Program-made: the position numbers and the translations under genes
The notes under the pieces: model-generated
Database searches by the model: none
What the model saw: the letters and a program-made list of their open reading frames with translations, nothing else
Told to the model about the DNA's origin: nothing
Shown here: piece after piece, positions 39,633-47,517 of the stretch
Position numbering within the stretch: position 1 is the stretch's first letter
Layout of the letters: every line of letters begins with the position of its first letter
NCBI RefSeq assembly: GCF_042679605.1
Contig: NZ_JBHTMU010000002.1
Span: 62,001-126,000 of the forward strand
Source of the DNA: Litorisediminicola beolgyonensis
GTDB taxonomy: Bacteria; Pseudomonadota; Alphaproteobacteria; Rhodobacterales; Rhodobacteraceae
Reading direction: 5' to 3'
Length of the DNA stretch: 64,000 bases

Positions 39633-40352
39633 TCACGCCAGGCGTGCAAGCTCTGTCCACGCCGCCTGCGACATGAGATGCGCATGAATCGCAGGGAGCC
39701 ATCCGCGACGGCGCCACTCCAGGAAGACCGCATCGGGAAGCGCGGCGAGCCGTTCCTCGTCGACGACACGGAAGTTCCTGAGCCCGATCTTGCGTCCGTC
39801 GGCCAACGTCAACTCGGCGCTTTGCGGGACCAGGAGATCGGCCTCGGCAAGCGCGGCACCGACCTCGCGGGCCGCGTCGAAATCATGGTGGAGCCGCGTG
39901 GCCAGCGCAAAGGCCGCCTGCGCCCGGTCCGAGGGCTGGCCCCGCTCGAAGAGCGGATGCGGCGCATCGTCGGCGACGAGATCCGACGCCAAGTCCACGG
40001 CCAGGACCAGCTCCTTGCCGTTGGGCTTCGGGATCGCGATGAACGGGTAGCGGCGCAGGAAGGCGGGGACCGAGATGCCGGGCATCCAGCGCCCGGCGGC
40101 GTCGATGAAGAGCCCGCCCTGCGCGGCCTCGAGCCCCATCACCGCGATCGGCACCGGCCTGTCCTCTCCGGCGAAGACCAGCGGCATGTGACGCTGGAGA
40201 AGAACCATCTCGCTGAGACTCGCGGGAACACTCACGAGCGAGCGCGCGAAGGCGTAGCTTCCGTCGCCGACGAAACCCAAGCGCTGATGCCGCGCCTGTG
40301 TCAGGGGTTCGACCTGGGTGTAGAGGCCGGGTGCCGCGCTGCTCTCAGACAT
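39633..40352 (-). CDS. SapC-family protein
   Basis: 239 residues matching the SapC family, named after a gene of the Campylobacter fetus S-layer locus; molecular function unclear. Seen: MPLVFAGEDRPVPIAVMGLE, LFIDAAGRWMPGISVPAFLR and RYPFIAIPKPNGKELVLAVD, then PLFERGQPS, the recurring order of conserved blocks in this family. No signal peptide or membrane helix. ATG at 40352 with GAGGAG about 9 bp upstream. It lies 331 bp upstream of the giant-protein gene on the same strand and downstream of glyA, behind three tandem hairpins. The S-layer connection of the family and the neighbouring giant surface protein make a functional link plausible but unproven. Confidence 0.85.
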   Translation of the reverse strand: MSESSAAPGLYTQVEPLTQARHQRLGFVGDGSYAFARSLVSVPASLSEMVLLQRHMPLVFAGEDRPVPIAVMGLEAAQGGLFIDAAGRWMPGISVPAFLRRYPFIAIPKPNGKELVLAVDLASDLVADDAPHPLFERGQPSDRAQAAFALATRLHHDFDAAREVGAALAEADLLVPQSAELTLADGRKIGLRNFRVVDEERLAALPDAVFLEWRRRGWLPAIHAHLMSQAAWTELARLA

Positions 40353-40448
40353 TCTGGACGCTCCTCGATGGTTCCGAGGACCAAGCGGTACAGGACGACC
40401 GCAACTGAGGCGAGTCTTATTGGCGTGGAGCCCAGGTCCGGCCCGGGC

Positions 40449-40520
40449 GCGGATTTTTGTAGGAAAAATCCGCCGAAATCCGGATCGGATTTCGGGCGCT
40501 TTCCGGTTCGGAAAGCGCCC
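40449..40520. repeat. Three tandem hairpins downstream of glyA, including hairpin repeat copy 3
   Basis: Stem GCGGATTTTT/AAAAATCCGC (40449-40473), then CGAAATCC/GGATTTCG with loop GGATC (40474-40494), then GGGCGCTTTCC/GGAAAGCGCCC with loop GGTTC (40494-40520). The middle hairpin matches the second hairpin of the repeats at 2265-2287 and 5886-5906 except for one loop base; the third shares their TTCCGGTTCGGAA core. The array starts 10 bp after the glyA stop and probably ends that transcript. Confidence 0.85.
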
Positions 40521-40529
40521 GGGAGGGTC

Positions 40530-41831
40530 TCAGAGGTTGGGGTAGAGCGGGAAGCGGGCGCAGAGCTCGGCGACCTCGGCGCGGACCTTGTCCTCAGCGG
40601 CCGAGTTGCCTTCTTCGCCATGCTCCGCGAGCCCGTCGACCACCTCGATGATCCAGTCCGCGATCTGGCGGAACTCCGCCTCGCCGAAGCCGCGCGTCGT
40701 GCCCGCGGGGCTGCCGAGGCGGATGCCCGAGGTCACTGTCGGCTTCTCGGGGTCAAACGGCACGCCGTTCTTGTTGCAGGTGATATGCGCGCGCCCGAGC
40801 GCCTTTTCGGTGGCGTTGCCCTTCACGCCCTTGGGCCGCAGGTCCACGAGCACCAGGTGCGTGTCGGTGCCGTGGGTCACCGTGTCGAGCCCGCCCTTGA
40901 TCAGCTGGTCCGAGAGCGCCTGCGCGTTCACCACCACCTGCTCGATATAGCTCTTGAACTCGGGCCGGAGCGCCTCGCCGAAGGCCACCGCCTTGGCCGC
41001 GATCACATGCATCAGCGGGCCGCCCTGGATGCCCGGGAAGATCGCCGAGTTGACCTTCTTGGCGATCGCCTCGTCATCGGTGAGGATCATGCCGCCGCGC
41101 GGTCCGCGCAGGGTCTTGTGAGTCGTGGTGGTCGCGACATGGGCGTGCGGGAAGGGCGAGGGATAGGCGCCGGTCCCCACCAGACCCGCGAAATGCGCCA
41201 TGTCCACAAGGAGATAGGCCCCGACCGTGTCGGCGATCTCGCGCATCTTGGCGAAGTCGATCACCCGCGGGATGGCCGAGCCGCCGGCGATCAGCATCTT
41301 CGGCTGGTGCTCGGCGGTGAGCGCGGCGATCTGGTCGTAATCGATCTCGCTGTCCTGCTGGCGGACGCCGTATTGCACCGCGTTGAACCATTTGCCGGAC
41401 TGGTTGGGCTTGGCGCCGTGGGTCAGGTGGCCGCCGGCGTCGAGGCTCATGCCGAGGATCGTGTCGCCGGGCTGCAGAAGCGCGGTGAAGACGCCCTGGT
41501 TGGCTTGGCTGCCCGAGTTCGGCTGGACGTTGGCGAAGCCGCAGGAGAAGAGCTTGGTCGCGCGCTCGATGGCGAGCTCTTCGGCGATGTCGACGAACTG
41601 GCAGCCGCCATAGTAGCGGCGGCCGGGATAGCCCTCGGCGTATTTGTTGGTCATCACCGAGCCCTGCGCCTCCATCACGGCGGCGGAGACGATGTTCTCC
41701 GAGGCGATCAGCTCGATCTCGTCGCGCTGCCGCCCGAGCTCCTTCGAGACCGCCTCCGCGATCTCCGGATCGCGCTCGGCGAGCGACTGGGTGAAAAAGC
41801 CGGTGCGTGTTCCGGTATCATGCATGTTCAT
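40530..41831 (-). CDS. glyA: Serine hydroxymethyltransferase
   Basis: PLP enzyme that adds the C1 unit of methylene-THF to glycine, giving serine: the C1-entry step of the serine cycle. 433 residues, normal length. Seen: ELIASENIVSAAVMEAQGSV, NKYAEGYPGRRYYGGCQFVD, SGSQANQGVFTALLQPGDTI, and the Schiff-base lysine in VATTTTHKTLRGPRGGMIL; C-terminal GIRLGSPAGTTRGFGEAEF. The start at 41831 (ATG AAC ATG CAT) has an AGGA-type site in AGAGAGGATTCCCC; the open frame continuing upstream to 43322 overlaps ppc and is not used. It follows ppc after 29 bp, so ppc-glyA form an operon. Confidence 0.97.
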   Translation of the reverse strand: MNMHDTGTRTGFFTQSLAERDPEIAEAVSKELGRQRDEIELIASENIVSAAVMEAQGSVMTNKYAEGYPGRRYYGGCQFVDIAEELAIERATKLFSCGFANVQPNSGSQANQGVFTALLQPGDTILGMSLDAGGHLTHGAKPNQSGKWFNAVQYGVRQQDSEIDYDQIAALTAEHQPKMLIAGGSAIPRVIDFAKMREIADTVGAYLLVDMAHFAGLVGTGAYPSPFPHAHVATTTTHKTLRGPRGGMILTDDEAIAKKVNSAIFPGIQGGPLMHVIAAKAVAFGEALRPEFKSYIEQVVVNAQALSDQLIKGGLDTVTHGTDTHLVLVDLRPKGVKGNATEKALGRAHITCNKNGVPFDPEKPTVTSGIRLGSPAGTTRGFGEAEFRQIADWIIEVVDGLAEHGEEGNSAAEDKVRAEVAELCARFPLYPNL

Positions 41832-41860
41832 GGGGAATCCTCTCTTGTTTTCCGGGACCG

Positions 41861-44620
41861 TCACCCGGTCCAGCCAAGCCCGCTGGAGATGACGTGAATG
41901 GACATCAGGAGCGCATCGACATCGTCGCGCCGGGCCGCGTCGGGCCCGCCCGCGTCGCGCACACGCCCCAGGAGCTGCGCCTGCATCCGGTGCAGGCCGG
42001 TCATCTGCGCCCGCATCCGCTCGGTCTCTTCGCGGAAGAGCGGGAAGCGCAGCGCCAGGTCGGTTTCGCCGGTGACGGCGAGGATCATGTTGCGGGTGAG
42101 TGCGTGTTCGGCCTCGATCTTGGCGAAGACGCGGTCGCGGGCGTCGGGGTCGACCACCAGCGCTGCATAATCGCGGGCGATCTCCATATCGGCCTGGGTG
42201 ATCAGCTTCTCGGCCTCGTCGATGACCAGCCGGAAGAGCTTTGAGCGTTCGAACATGCGCCGCAGAAGATCGAGACCGTCCTCGCCGCGCACCCGGGTAA
42301 AGGAAGACAGCGCCGAGCCGATCCCGTACCAGCCGGTGATCATGTGGCGGTTCTGGCTCCAGGCGAAGACCCAGGGGATCGCGCGCAGGTCGCCCAGGTC
42401 GCGCTTGCCCTTGGAGAAGCGCTTGGCGGGGCGGGAGCCGATCTTGAGAAGCGCCAGCTCCTCGACCGGGCTGGCCTCGTGGAAATAGTCGATGAACCCG
42501 TCGGTGCGGACGAGATCGAGATAACGCACCTGGCTCAGACCCGAAAGCGCTTCGAGCGCCTCGTTGAACTCGGGCGCGTCGGACCGGCCATGAGCGGCGC
42601 GCAGGGAATGGCCCAGCACCGCCGCCGAGAGATATTCGAGATTGGCGAGCGCCGTGCCACGATTGGCGAACTTGGCCGAAACGATCTCGCCCTGCTCCGT
42701 GACGCGGAGCCGCCCGTTCACGGTGCCGTCGGGCTGCGCGGCGATGGCGCGGCCCGCGGGCGCGCCGCCGCGGCTGACCGAGCCGCCGCGGCCGTGGAAG
42801 AACCCGATCTGCACGCGGTGGCGTTCGGCCACGCGCTGCAGCGCGGTCTGCGCCTTGGAGAGCTCCCAGTTCGAGGTCAGGAAACCGCCATCCTTGTTGC
42901 TGTCGGAATAGCCGAGCATGACCTCCTGCACGTCGCCATTCTCGCGGATGGCGCGCCGGACGGTGCGGTTCTTGAAGAGCGTGTCGAGGATTTCGGTCGC
43001 GGCGCGCAGATCGTCGATGGTCTCGAGAAGCGGCACCACGTTCGGAGGCGTCGTCGCGGCGACCGATCCGTCCCTTGGGGTGCACCACCGAGCAATTAAG
43101 TATACCGCAAGAATATCTTCTGCACTCGTGGTCATCGACAAGATGAACGCGCCGATCGAGGCACGCTCCCGCGCGCGCTGTTCGGAGATCAGGCGGAAGA
43201 GGGCGAGCGTCTCCTGCGCCTCTTCCGTAAGGTCGATCAGCTGCGCGGTCTCGAGCGGGCCGTCGGTGGCGAGCGCGTCCCGGAGCGCGTCGGACCATTC
43301 GGGCGTGTTGGGCGCGGGGCATGGGCTGAGGCCGCGCGCCTCAAGGACCGCCGCGACGGTGCGATTGATGACCGTGGCGTTCTGGCGGATGTCGAGGCTG
43401 ACCCCGTGGAAGCCGAAGACCTCGGCGCGCTGGACAAGCGGCCGCGTGCGGCGTCGGGCGTTGGCGGGGGCCTTGGCGGCCAGAAGCGCGGCGTCGAGGA
43501 TCTGAAGAAGATCCTGGAACTCGCGCGCATTGGCAAAGGGTCGGACGGCGCCAGGCGCGGGATCAGACTGCAGCGTCGCTTCGAGCCGCATCAGCAGAGC
43601 GGAGGCAAACTGGCGGAACGGCTCGGCACTGTTGTGGACGCGGATATGGTCGGCAGCCTCGCCGCACAGCGCGAGCTGCGCGTCGACGGCGCTGCGGAAT
43701 GTCTCGGGCACCTCGGCGACCGAAAGCGACAGCGACAGGTCGCGGCAGAGCGCGCGGAGATCGGGCAGGAACGAGGAGACCGCCGCGAGCCGGTACTCGG
43801 CCAGCGCGGCGCCGGTGATGTCGGCGGTGACATGCGGGTTGCCGTCCCGGTCGCCGCCGATCCACGAGGAAAAGCGCAGGAAGCGCGGCGCGGGCTGGTC
43901 GGAATAGGCGCTCGACAGGGCGTGGCCGAGCGAGTCAAAAAGCGCGGGCACCGCGTTGAAGAGCACCTCGCGGAAGAAATAGATGCCCCAGGCGACCTCT
44001 TGGCTGACCGAGGGCTTTTCCAGCCGCAATTCGCCGGTGAGCCACAAGAGCTCGACCTCGGCGCAGAGCGCGTCGTAATAGGCCGTCTCCTCGCTCGGGG
44101 CCCAGGCGCGGGACAGGAGCTCGGTCAGGCGGCGATAGATCCGGCGGTGGATCTCAAGGACGGTGACGCGCTTCGTCTCGGTCGGATGCGCGGTCATCGT
44201 CGGCGCGACATCGAGCCGCTCCAGCGCCTTGGCCATCGCCTCGGGCGAGGTGCCGCGCGCGACGGCGGTGTCGATGACATTGGCGAAACTGCCCGGAATG
44301 TCGGCGGGTCCGCCCGAGCGTTCGAGCGCGCGGCGGGCGTGAACCGCTTCGAACTCGCGCGCGATGGCGAGAAGCTGGTGCCAGGCGCCCATCGCCTGGA
44401 GCGCGAGGAAGCGCTGCTCGGTCGGGATCGTGTCGATCGCCCGGCGCCCGGCCAGGATGCGGGCGAGATCGCTGACCTTGTCGCCGACCGTGCTCACGAG
44501 ACAGTCGAGCAGGATGTCGCGGACATTGGTCGCGTCGAGGCCCGTGCGGCGCGTGCGCCGGGACGGGCTGTCGGCGAACCCCATGGGATGGTCGGGAGTG
44601 GCGATGTCTGAACTGAGCAT
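41861..44620 (-). CDS. ppc: Phosphoenolpyruvate carboxylase
   Basis: Carboxylates PEP to oxaloacetate, the CO2-fixing step of the serine cycle and an anaplerotic reaction. 919 residues, normal for bacteria. Seen: TAHPTETKR with the catalytic His, FLRFSSWIGGDRDGNPHVT, VFGFHGVSLDIRQN, EVMLGYSDSNKDGGFLTSNW and the GFFHGRGGSVSRGGAP loop; FAWSQNRHMITGWYGIGSAL near the C terminus. The chain ends GLGWTG, whereas many PEPCs end in (Q/R)NTG, a tail that shapes the active and effector sites, so allosteric control could differ. Start is the ATG at 44620; its ribosome site (GGAG about 17 bp upstream) is weak. Upstream partner of glyA. Confidence 0.96.
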   Translation of the reverse strand: MLSSDIATPDHPMGFADSPSRRTRRTGLDATNVRDILLDCLVSTVGDKVSDLARILAGRRAIDTIPTEQRFLALQAMGAWHQLLAIAREFEAVHARRALERSGGPADIPGSFANVIDTAVARGTSPEAMAKALERLDVAPTMTAHPTETKRVTVLEIHRRIYRRLTELLSRAWAPSEETAYYDALCAEVELLWLTGELRLEKPSVSQEVAWGIYFFREVLFNAVPALFDSLGHALSSAYSDQPAPRFLRFSSWIGGDRDGNPHVTADITGAALAEYRLAAVSSFLPDLRALCRDLSLSLSVAEVPETFRSAVDAQLALCGEAADHIRVHNSAEPFRQFASALLMRLEATLQSDPAPGAVRPFANAREFQDLLQILDAALLAAKAPANARRRTRPLVQRAEVFGFHGVSLDIRQNATVINRTVAAVLEARGLSPCPAPNTPEWSDALRDALATDGPLETAQLIDLTEEAQETLALFRLISEQRARERASIGAFILSMTTSAEDILAVYLIARWCTPRDGSVAATTPPNVVPLLETIDDLRAATEILDTLFKNRTVRRAIRENGDVQEVMLGYSDSNKDGGFLTSNWELSKAQTALQRVAERHRVQIGFFHGRGGSVSRGGAPAGRAIAAQPDGTVNGRLRVTEQGEIVSAKFANRGTALANLEYLSAAVLGHSLRAAHGRSDAPEFNEALEALSGLSQVRYLDLVRTDGFIDYFHEASPVEELALLKIGSRPAKRFSKGKRDLGDLRAIPWVFAWSQNRHMITGWYGIGSALSSFTRVRGEDGLDLLRRMFERSKLFRLVIDEAEKLITQADMEIARDYAALVVDPDARDRVFAKIEAEHALTRNMILAVTGETDLALRFPLFREETERMRAQMTGLHRMQAQLLGRVRDAGGPDAARRDDVDALLMSIHVISSGLGWTG

Positions 44621-44834
44621 GGCACGAAGATGATCTCCGCACTGCGTCTCCGCCAGAACCGGACGTATAGAATCCCGCCCCCGTTCGCGGAGAAAAGCGT
44701 TACCCGTTCGGGCGGGAGGGTCGTCGCCCGACTTGTTTCAGGGCGGAGGTTTCTGTCGGATTTTCCAGGACAGTCAGGGGCTTGGATGCGGGCCGCACCA
44801 TCGGCGTCGCATGGGTCGTCCGGGTGGGGTGCCC

Positions 44835-45293
44835 CTACCCGAGATCGAGCCGCATGGTCGCCATGCCGCCGCGCTGCGAGAGCTCCTCGTAGCCCGCGGA
44901 CCGGTAGGCGCTGAGCGCGGGTTCATTGTCGAGCTCGACCTTGAGCGTGATCGTCAGGGCGTCGAGATCGCGCGCCGCCTGCTCCACGAAGCCCGCCAGA
45001 ACCTCGCCCGCGCCGCCGCGCGCCTCCTCGGCCACGAAGACATAGGTCAGGTGACGCACCTCCGGACCGACACCGACGCGGAGCGCGAAGAAGCCGACCT
45101 CGCGGCCCTCGGCATCGAGGAGGTAGAAGGACGCGTCATCGGGTTCGTTGAGCCATTTCTCGTGCCATTCGACCGGGTCGAACGGCGCTTGCGCGTTGGG
45201 ATTGACCAGCGCGAGGTCACGGTCGTCTTGCAGGAGCCGGCCCAGCGGCTCGAGATCGCGAAAGACGTTTTTCTGCAGGGTCAGCTCTGTCAC
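44835..45293 (-). CDS. GNAT-family N-acetyltransferase
   Basis: 152 residues with the GNAT fold: SFYLLDAEGREVGFFALRVG (beta strands 2-4), YVFVAEEARGGAGEVLAGFV (acetyl-CoA loop in degenerate R-G-G-A-G form), then KVELDNEPALSAYRSAGYEE, the family's typical 'N-x-x-A-x-x-x-Y-x-x-x-G-(F/Y)' end. Substrate unknown. It starts with GTG at 45293; the CGGAGG ribosome site lies in the loop, and the start codon in the stem, of a hairpin (45289-45330). It follows luxI on the same strand after 81 bp and precedes ppc, so it might be read through from luxI. Confidence 0.8.
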   Translation of the reverse strand: MTELTLQKNVFRDLEPLGRLLQDDRDLALVNPNAQAPFDPVEWHEKWLNEPDDASFYLLDAEGREVGFFALRVGVGPEVRHLTYVFVAEEARGGAGEVLAGFVEQAARDLDALTITLKVELDNEPALSAYRSAGYEELSQRGGMATMRLDLG

Positions 45294-45330
45294 AGGCGGG
45301 CCTCCGGAAACGTAAAGGCCTGCCTGTGAC
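45289..45330 (-). promoter_or_regulatory. Hairpin over the start codon of the GNAT gene
   Basis: On the plus strand GTCACAGGCGGGCC (45289-45302) faces GGCCTGCCTGTGAC (45317-45330) with one mismatch. In the minus-strand mRNA the GTG start lies in the stem and the CGGAGG site in the 14-base loop. A second hairpin (45339-45363, stem GCACCGG/CCGGTGC) lies between it and the luxI stop. Confidence 0.6.
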
Positions 45331-45374
45331 AGATTCGGGGCACCGGTTCAAATACCGGTGCTCCTGCTCGGCGG

Positions 45375-46193
45375 TCAGCGGTAACCGCCCACGAGCCGTT
45401 CCCGGCCCGCGATCATTCCCACGTCGCGCAGGCGCGACATCAATGCCCAGGCCGCGACACGCTCTTCCTCGGTCGTGGCCTGCGCGACCTGCTCACGGCA
45501 GTAGAACTCGAGCGAGTCGTCCACCACGTCCATCGGCGCCTGTTCGACCGGATCGGCCAGCGCCTCGCACCGGGCCGGGTCGAGGAAGATGTCCCCTTCG
45601 ATCCCGGCAAAGGCGCGGATCTTCGCAATCCGCTCGTCGGTGCAATCCAGAAGCGCCGCCATCGCGGGCACCTTGCCCATCGGCGTCGTCTCACCGACAT
45701 AGCCGTAGGGCGCGCAATCGGAGCGTTGCAGCACGCGGTTCATCACCGGGTCGATGACCGTGACGATATCGCTGATGCCGCTGTTTTTCGCGTATTCGAG
45801 CGATCCGGCCATGAGCGCGCAGGTGGCGTAGCTGACCGAGTTGCGCGACTTGCCGCGTTCGAGCACCTGTGTGTCGACGCAGAACCGCGTGGATTCCCAC
45901 AAGGTCGCGCTGCGCAAGGGCGGCTCGCCCCGCAGGATGTCCGAGAAGACGTCGGCCAGCATGTGCGGCCCGGTGGTCTGCAACGCCCGGACGCAGGCGA
46001 CGACCCGGCCGTCATCGTTCACGCCCAGCACGTAAGCGGGATCCAAGGCGTCGAACTGATCGATCTCCTTGCCGTCGCGCACGGTGACATCCCAGCCCAG
46101 CCGGTCGGCAAAGACGCGCGCCCGAAGCTGATACATCTGGTCCAGCAGACCCGTGTAACGGTCCTTGTTCAGTCCATCGATAACGATAATCAT
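45375..46193 (-). CDS. luxI: LuxI-type acyl-homoserine-lactone synthase
   Basis: Makes an N-acyl-homoserine lactone from SAM and acyl-ACP. Catalytic-core residues sit at the canonical positions: R24, F28 and W34 in QLRARVFADRLGW, D45 and D48 in EIDQFDALDP, and E100 and R103 in LWESTRFCVD. The protein is 272 residues; many LuxI are about 200-220, so there is a tail of about 60 residues (FLDPARCEALADPVEQAPMD onward) as seen in several roseobacter-type synthases. The ATG at 46193 is preceded by GGGGG; the open frame continues 19 codons upstream without a start signal. It follows luxR by 120 bp, and a CCCCCAA inverted repeat flanks its promoter. Confidence 0.93.
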   Translation of the reverse strand: MIIVIDGLNKDRYTGLLDQMYQLRARVFADRLGWDVTVRDGKEIDQFDALDPAYVLGVNDDGRVVACVRALQTTGPHMLADVFSDILRGEPPLRSATLWESTRFCVDTQVLERGKSRNSVSYATCALMAGSLEYAKNSGISDIVTVIDPVMNRVLQRSDCAPYGYVGETTPMGKVPAMAALLDCTDERIAKIRAFAGIEGDIFLDPARCEALADPVEQAPMDVVDDSLEFYCREQVAQATTEEERVAAWALMSRLRDVGMIAGRERLVGGYR

Positions 46194-46198
46194 AGTAA

Positions 46199-46262
46199 CC
46201 CCCAAAACGTTGTGTCCCGTTCTGAGAGAATCGCCTCTAGCGTGTGACAAAACTATTGGGGG
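46199..46262. promoter_or_regulatory. Widely spaced inverted repeat upstream of luxI
   Basis: CCCCCAAAACGTTGTGTC (46199-46216) and GACAAAACTATTGGGGG (46246-46262) present the same CCCCCAAnA half-site in opposite orientation, 29 bp apart. One copy covers the luxI ribosome-binding region. Candidate regulator binding sites; they do not match the classical ACCTG-type lux box. Confidence 0.4.
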
Positions 46263-46313
46263 AATCCCGTATACCCGCCTGTCCTCTCGGATAGGTGAAC
46301 GGGTCGGGGCGGG

Positions 46314-47015
46314 TCAGAACGGGTAGATCAGTCCAAGCCCGATCGCCCGGCCGACCGCCTGGGCGGAGCTGAGCGCGCCGAGCTTTTCGCGCGCGGAGCG
46401 CAGGTGAACCTCGACCGTCCGGTGCGAAATCCCGAGGATGTCGGCCACGTCCTGCTGCGATTTCCCGGCGGCGGTCCATTGCAGGATCTCGGTCTCGCGC
46501 GCCGACAGCCGCGGCCGGTTGAGCGCCTTGGCCAGGGTGCCCGAGGTCATGATGCTGTCATGCAGATGGACGGCGGCCGCCTGCAATTCGGGCAGGATCC
46601 GGCGTTTGAGGCGACCCCACTCGGTATCGTTGACATCGCGCGTGACGCTGAACATGCCGACATCGCCATAGGGTCCGCGGATCGGGATCGTCAGGCCCTG
46701 CCAGCCAATTCCGTGATCGCCGGCCTTGCTGAAGAGGACGTCGAAGGCCTCTCCCCCGCGCAGGCGAGACCAATCGACCGGCGCGATGGAGCGCGCGGCG
46801 GCCTGCAGCGTCGGGTCGATGTTCTGCAAGCCCTCGGCCACGTACCGCCGTTGCCATTCGTCGGGATAGGTGACCACGCCGTGGATCGTGTGCTCGAGCG
46901 AATTGCTGCCCGCATAGGCCGCGTAATCGAGACCGAGCCGGTCGCAGAGACGCGCGAGATAGTCCCGATAATTCTCTTCGGGGGTCTCGAGCGCGCTGAG
47001 ATCTATGACGTCCAT
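46314..47015 (-). CDS. luxR: LuxR-type quorum-sensing transcriptional regulator
   Basis: 233 residues: autoinducer-binding domain at about 10-160 and LuxR helix-turn-helix at about 170-230 (LSARETEILQWTAAGKSQQD, then VADILGISHRTVEVHLRSAR). In the ligand domain the expected conserved residues are visible: W and Y in DEWQRRYVAEG, D-P in NIDPTLQAA, W in PVDWSRL and the G-x-G region IPIRGPYGDVGMFS. ATG at 47015; a TTG two codons earlier is possible. Same strand and immediately upstream of luxI, so it is the cognate receptor by position. It is preceded 43 bp away by the XRE regulator. Confidence 0.92.
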   Translation of the reverse strand: MDVIDLSALETPEENYRDYLARLCDRLGLDYAAYAGSNSLEHTIHGVVTYPDEWQRRYVAEGLQNIDPTLQAAARSIAPVDWSRLRGGEAFDVLFSKAGDHGIGWQGLTIPIRGPYGDVGMFSVTRDVNDTEWGRLKRRILPELQAAAVHLHDSIMTSGTLAKALNRPRLSARETEILQWTAAGKSQQDVADILGISHRTVEVHLRSAREKLGALSSAQAVGRAIGLGLIYPF

Positions 47016-47058
47016 GGGCAAAGGCTCGTCGCTCCCACATGGCGGTGGCGTCAGCGTG

Positions 47059-47406
47059 TCAGGGTTCGGCGGTCGCGGTTAGGATGCCGAAGGTCAAAAT
47101 CCGTTCGATCGGGTCACGCTGCCCGTAGTCCCGGGCGATCTCTTGAACCTGGTCGTCGCGAGGCGCTGGTCCACCCACCCCCGACGGCGATGCCTCGGGC
47201 ATCTCGTTCATGAAGATCCGTTCGATCGGAATGCCGAACAAGAGAGCGAATTCATGCAGTTGGACTGCACTGGGGCGCGCGCGTCCCGCTTCGAACTCGG
47301 TCAGCTCGACCGGGTCGATACAGAGAAGATAAGCGACCTGCCGCGTGGAGAGACCCCGTTTCAAACGGAGATTGCGCAATGAGCGACCGACCAGAACGTC
47401 AATCAT
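47059..47406 (-). CDS. Small XRE-family DNA-binding protein
   Basis: 115 residues with a helix-turn-helix of the Cro/C1 type at about 5-60 (LRNLRLKRGLSTRQVAYLLC, IDPVELTEFEAGRARPSAVQ) followed by a 50-residue acidic tail without recognised domain. ATG at 47406. It lies between the Tad locus and luxR, on the same strand as luxR-luxI, with a 43-bp gap to luxR, so it may regulate or be transcribed with the quorum-sensing pair. Ligand unknown. Confidence 0.8.
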   Translation of the reverse strand: MIDVLVGRSLRNLRLKRGLSTRQVAYLLCIDPVELTEFEAGRARPSAVQLHEFALLFGIPIERIFMNEMPEASPSGVGGPAPRDDQVQEIARDYGQRDPIERILTFGILTATAEP

Positions 47407-47517
47407 TCGCTTACCACTCAGGAAAGTGCTTAGCGACGGTATATCAACTCACGCGGGAACTGTCACGAGGCAGTTCTCCGCCGCCCTCGAGAGGGTCGGA
47501 AACAGTCTGTTTCGAGG

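Noticed and set aside
41832..43322. Long upstream extension of the glyA frame
   Set aside because: It lies within ppc in another frame and is Arg/Gly-rich shadow sequence; normal GlyA length starts at 41831.
45336..45364. GGTTCAAATACC flanked by GCACCGG/CCGGTGC, resembling the T-arm and 3' end of a tRNA
   Set aside because: No acceptor partner, anticodon arm or D-arm can be found upstream; the loop is one base too long. It reads better as a plain hairpin after luxI.
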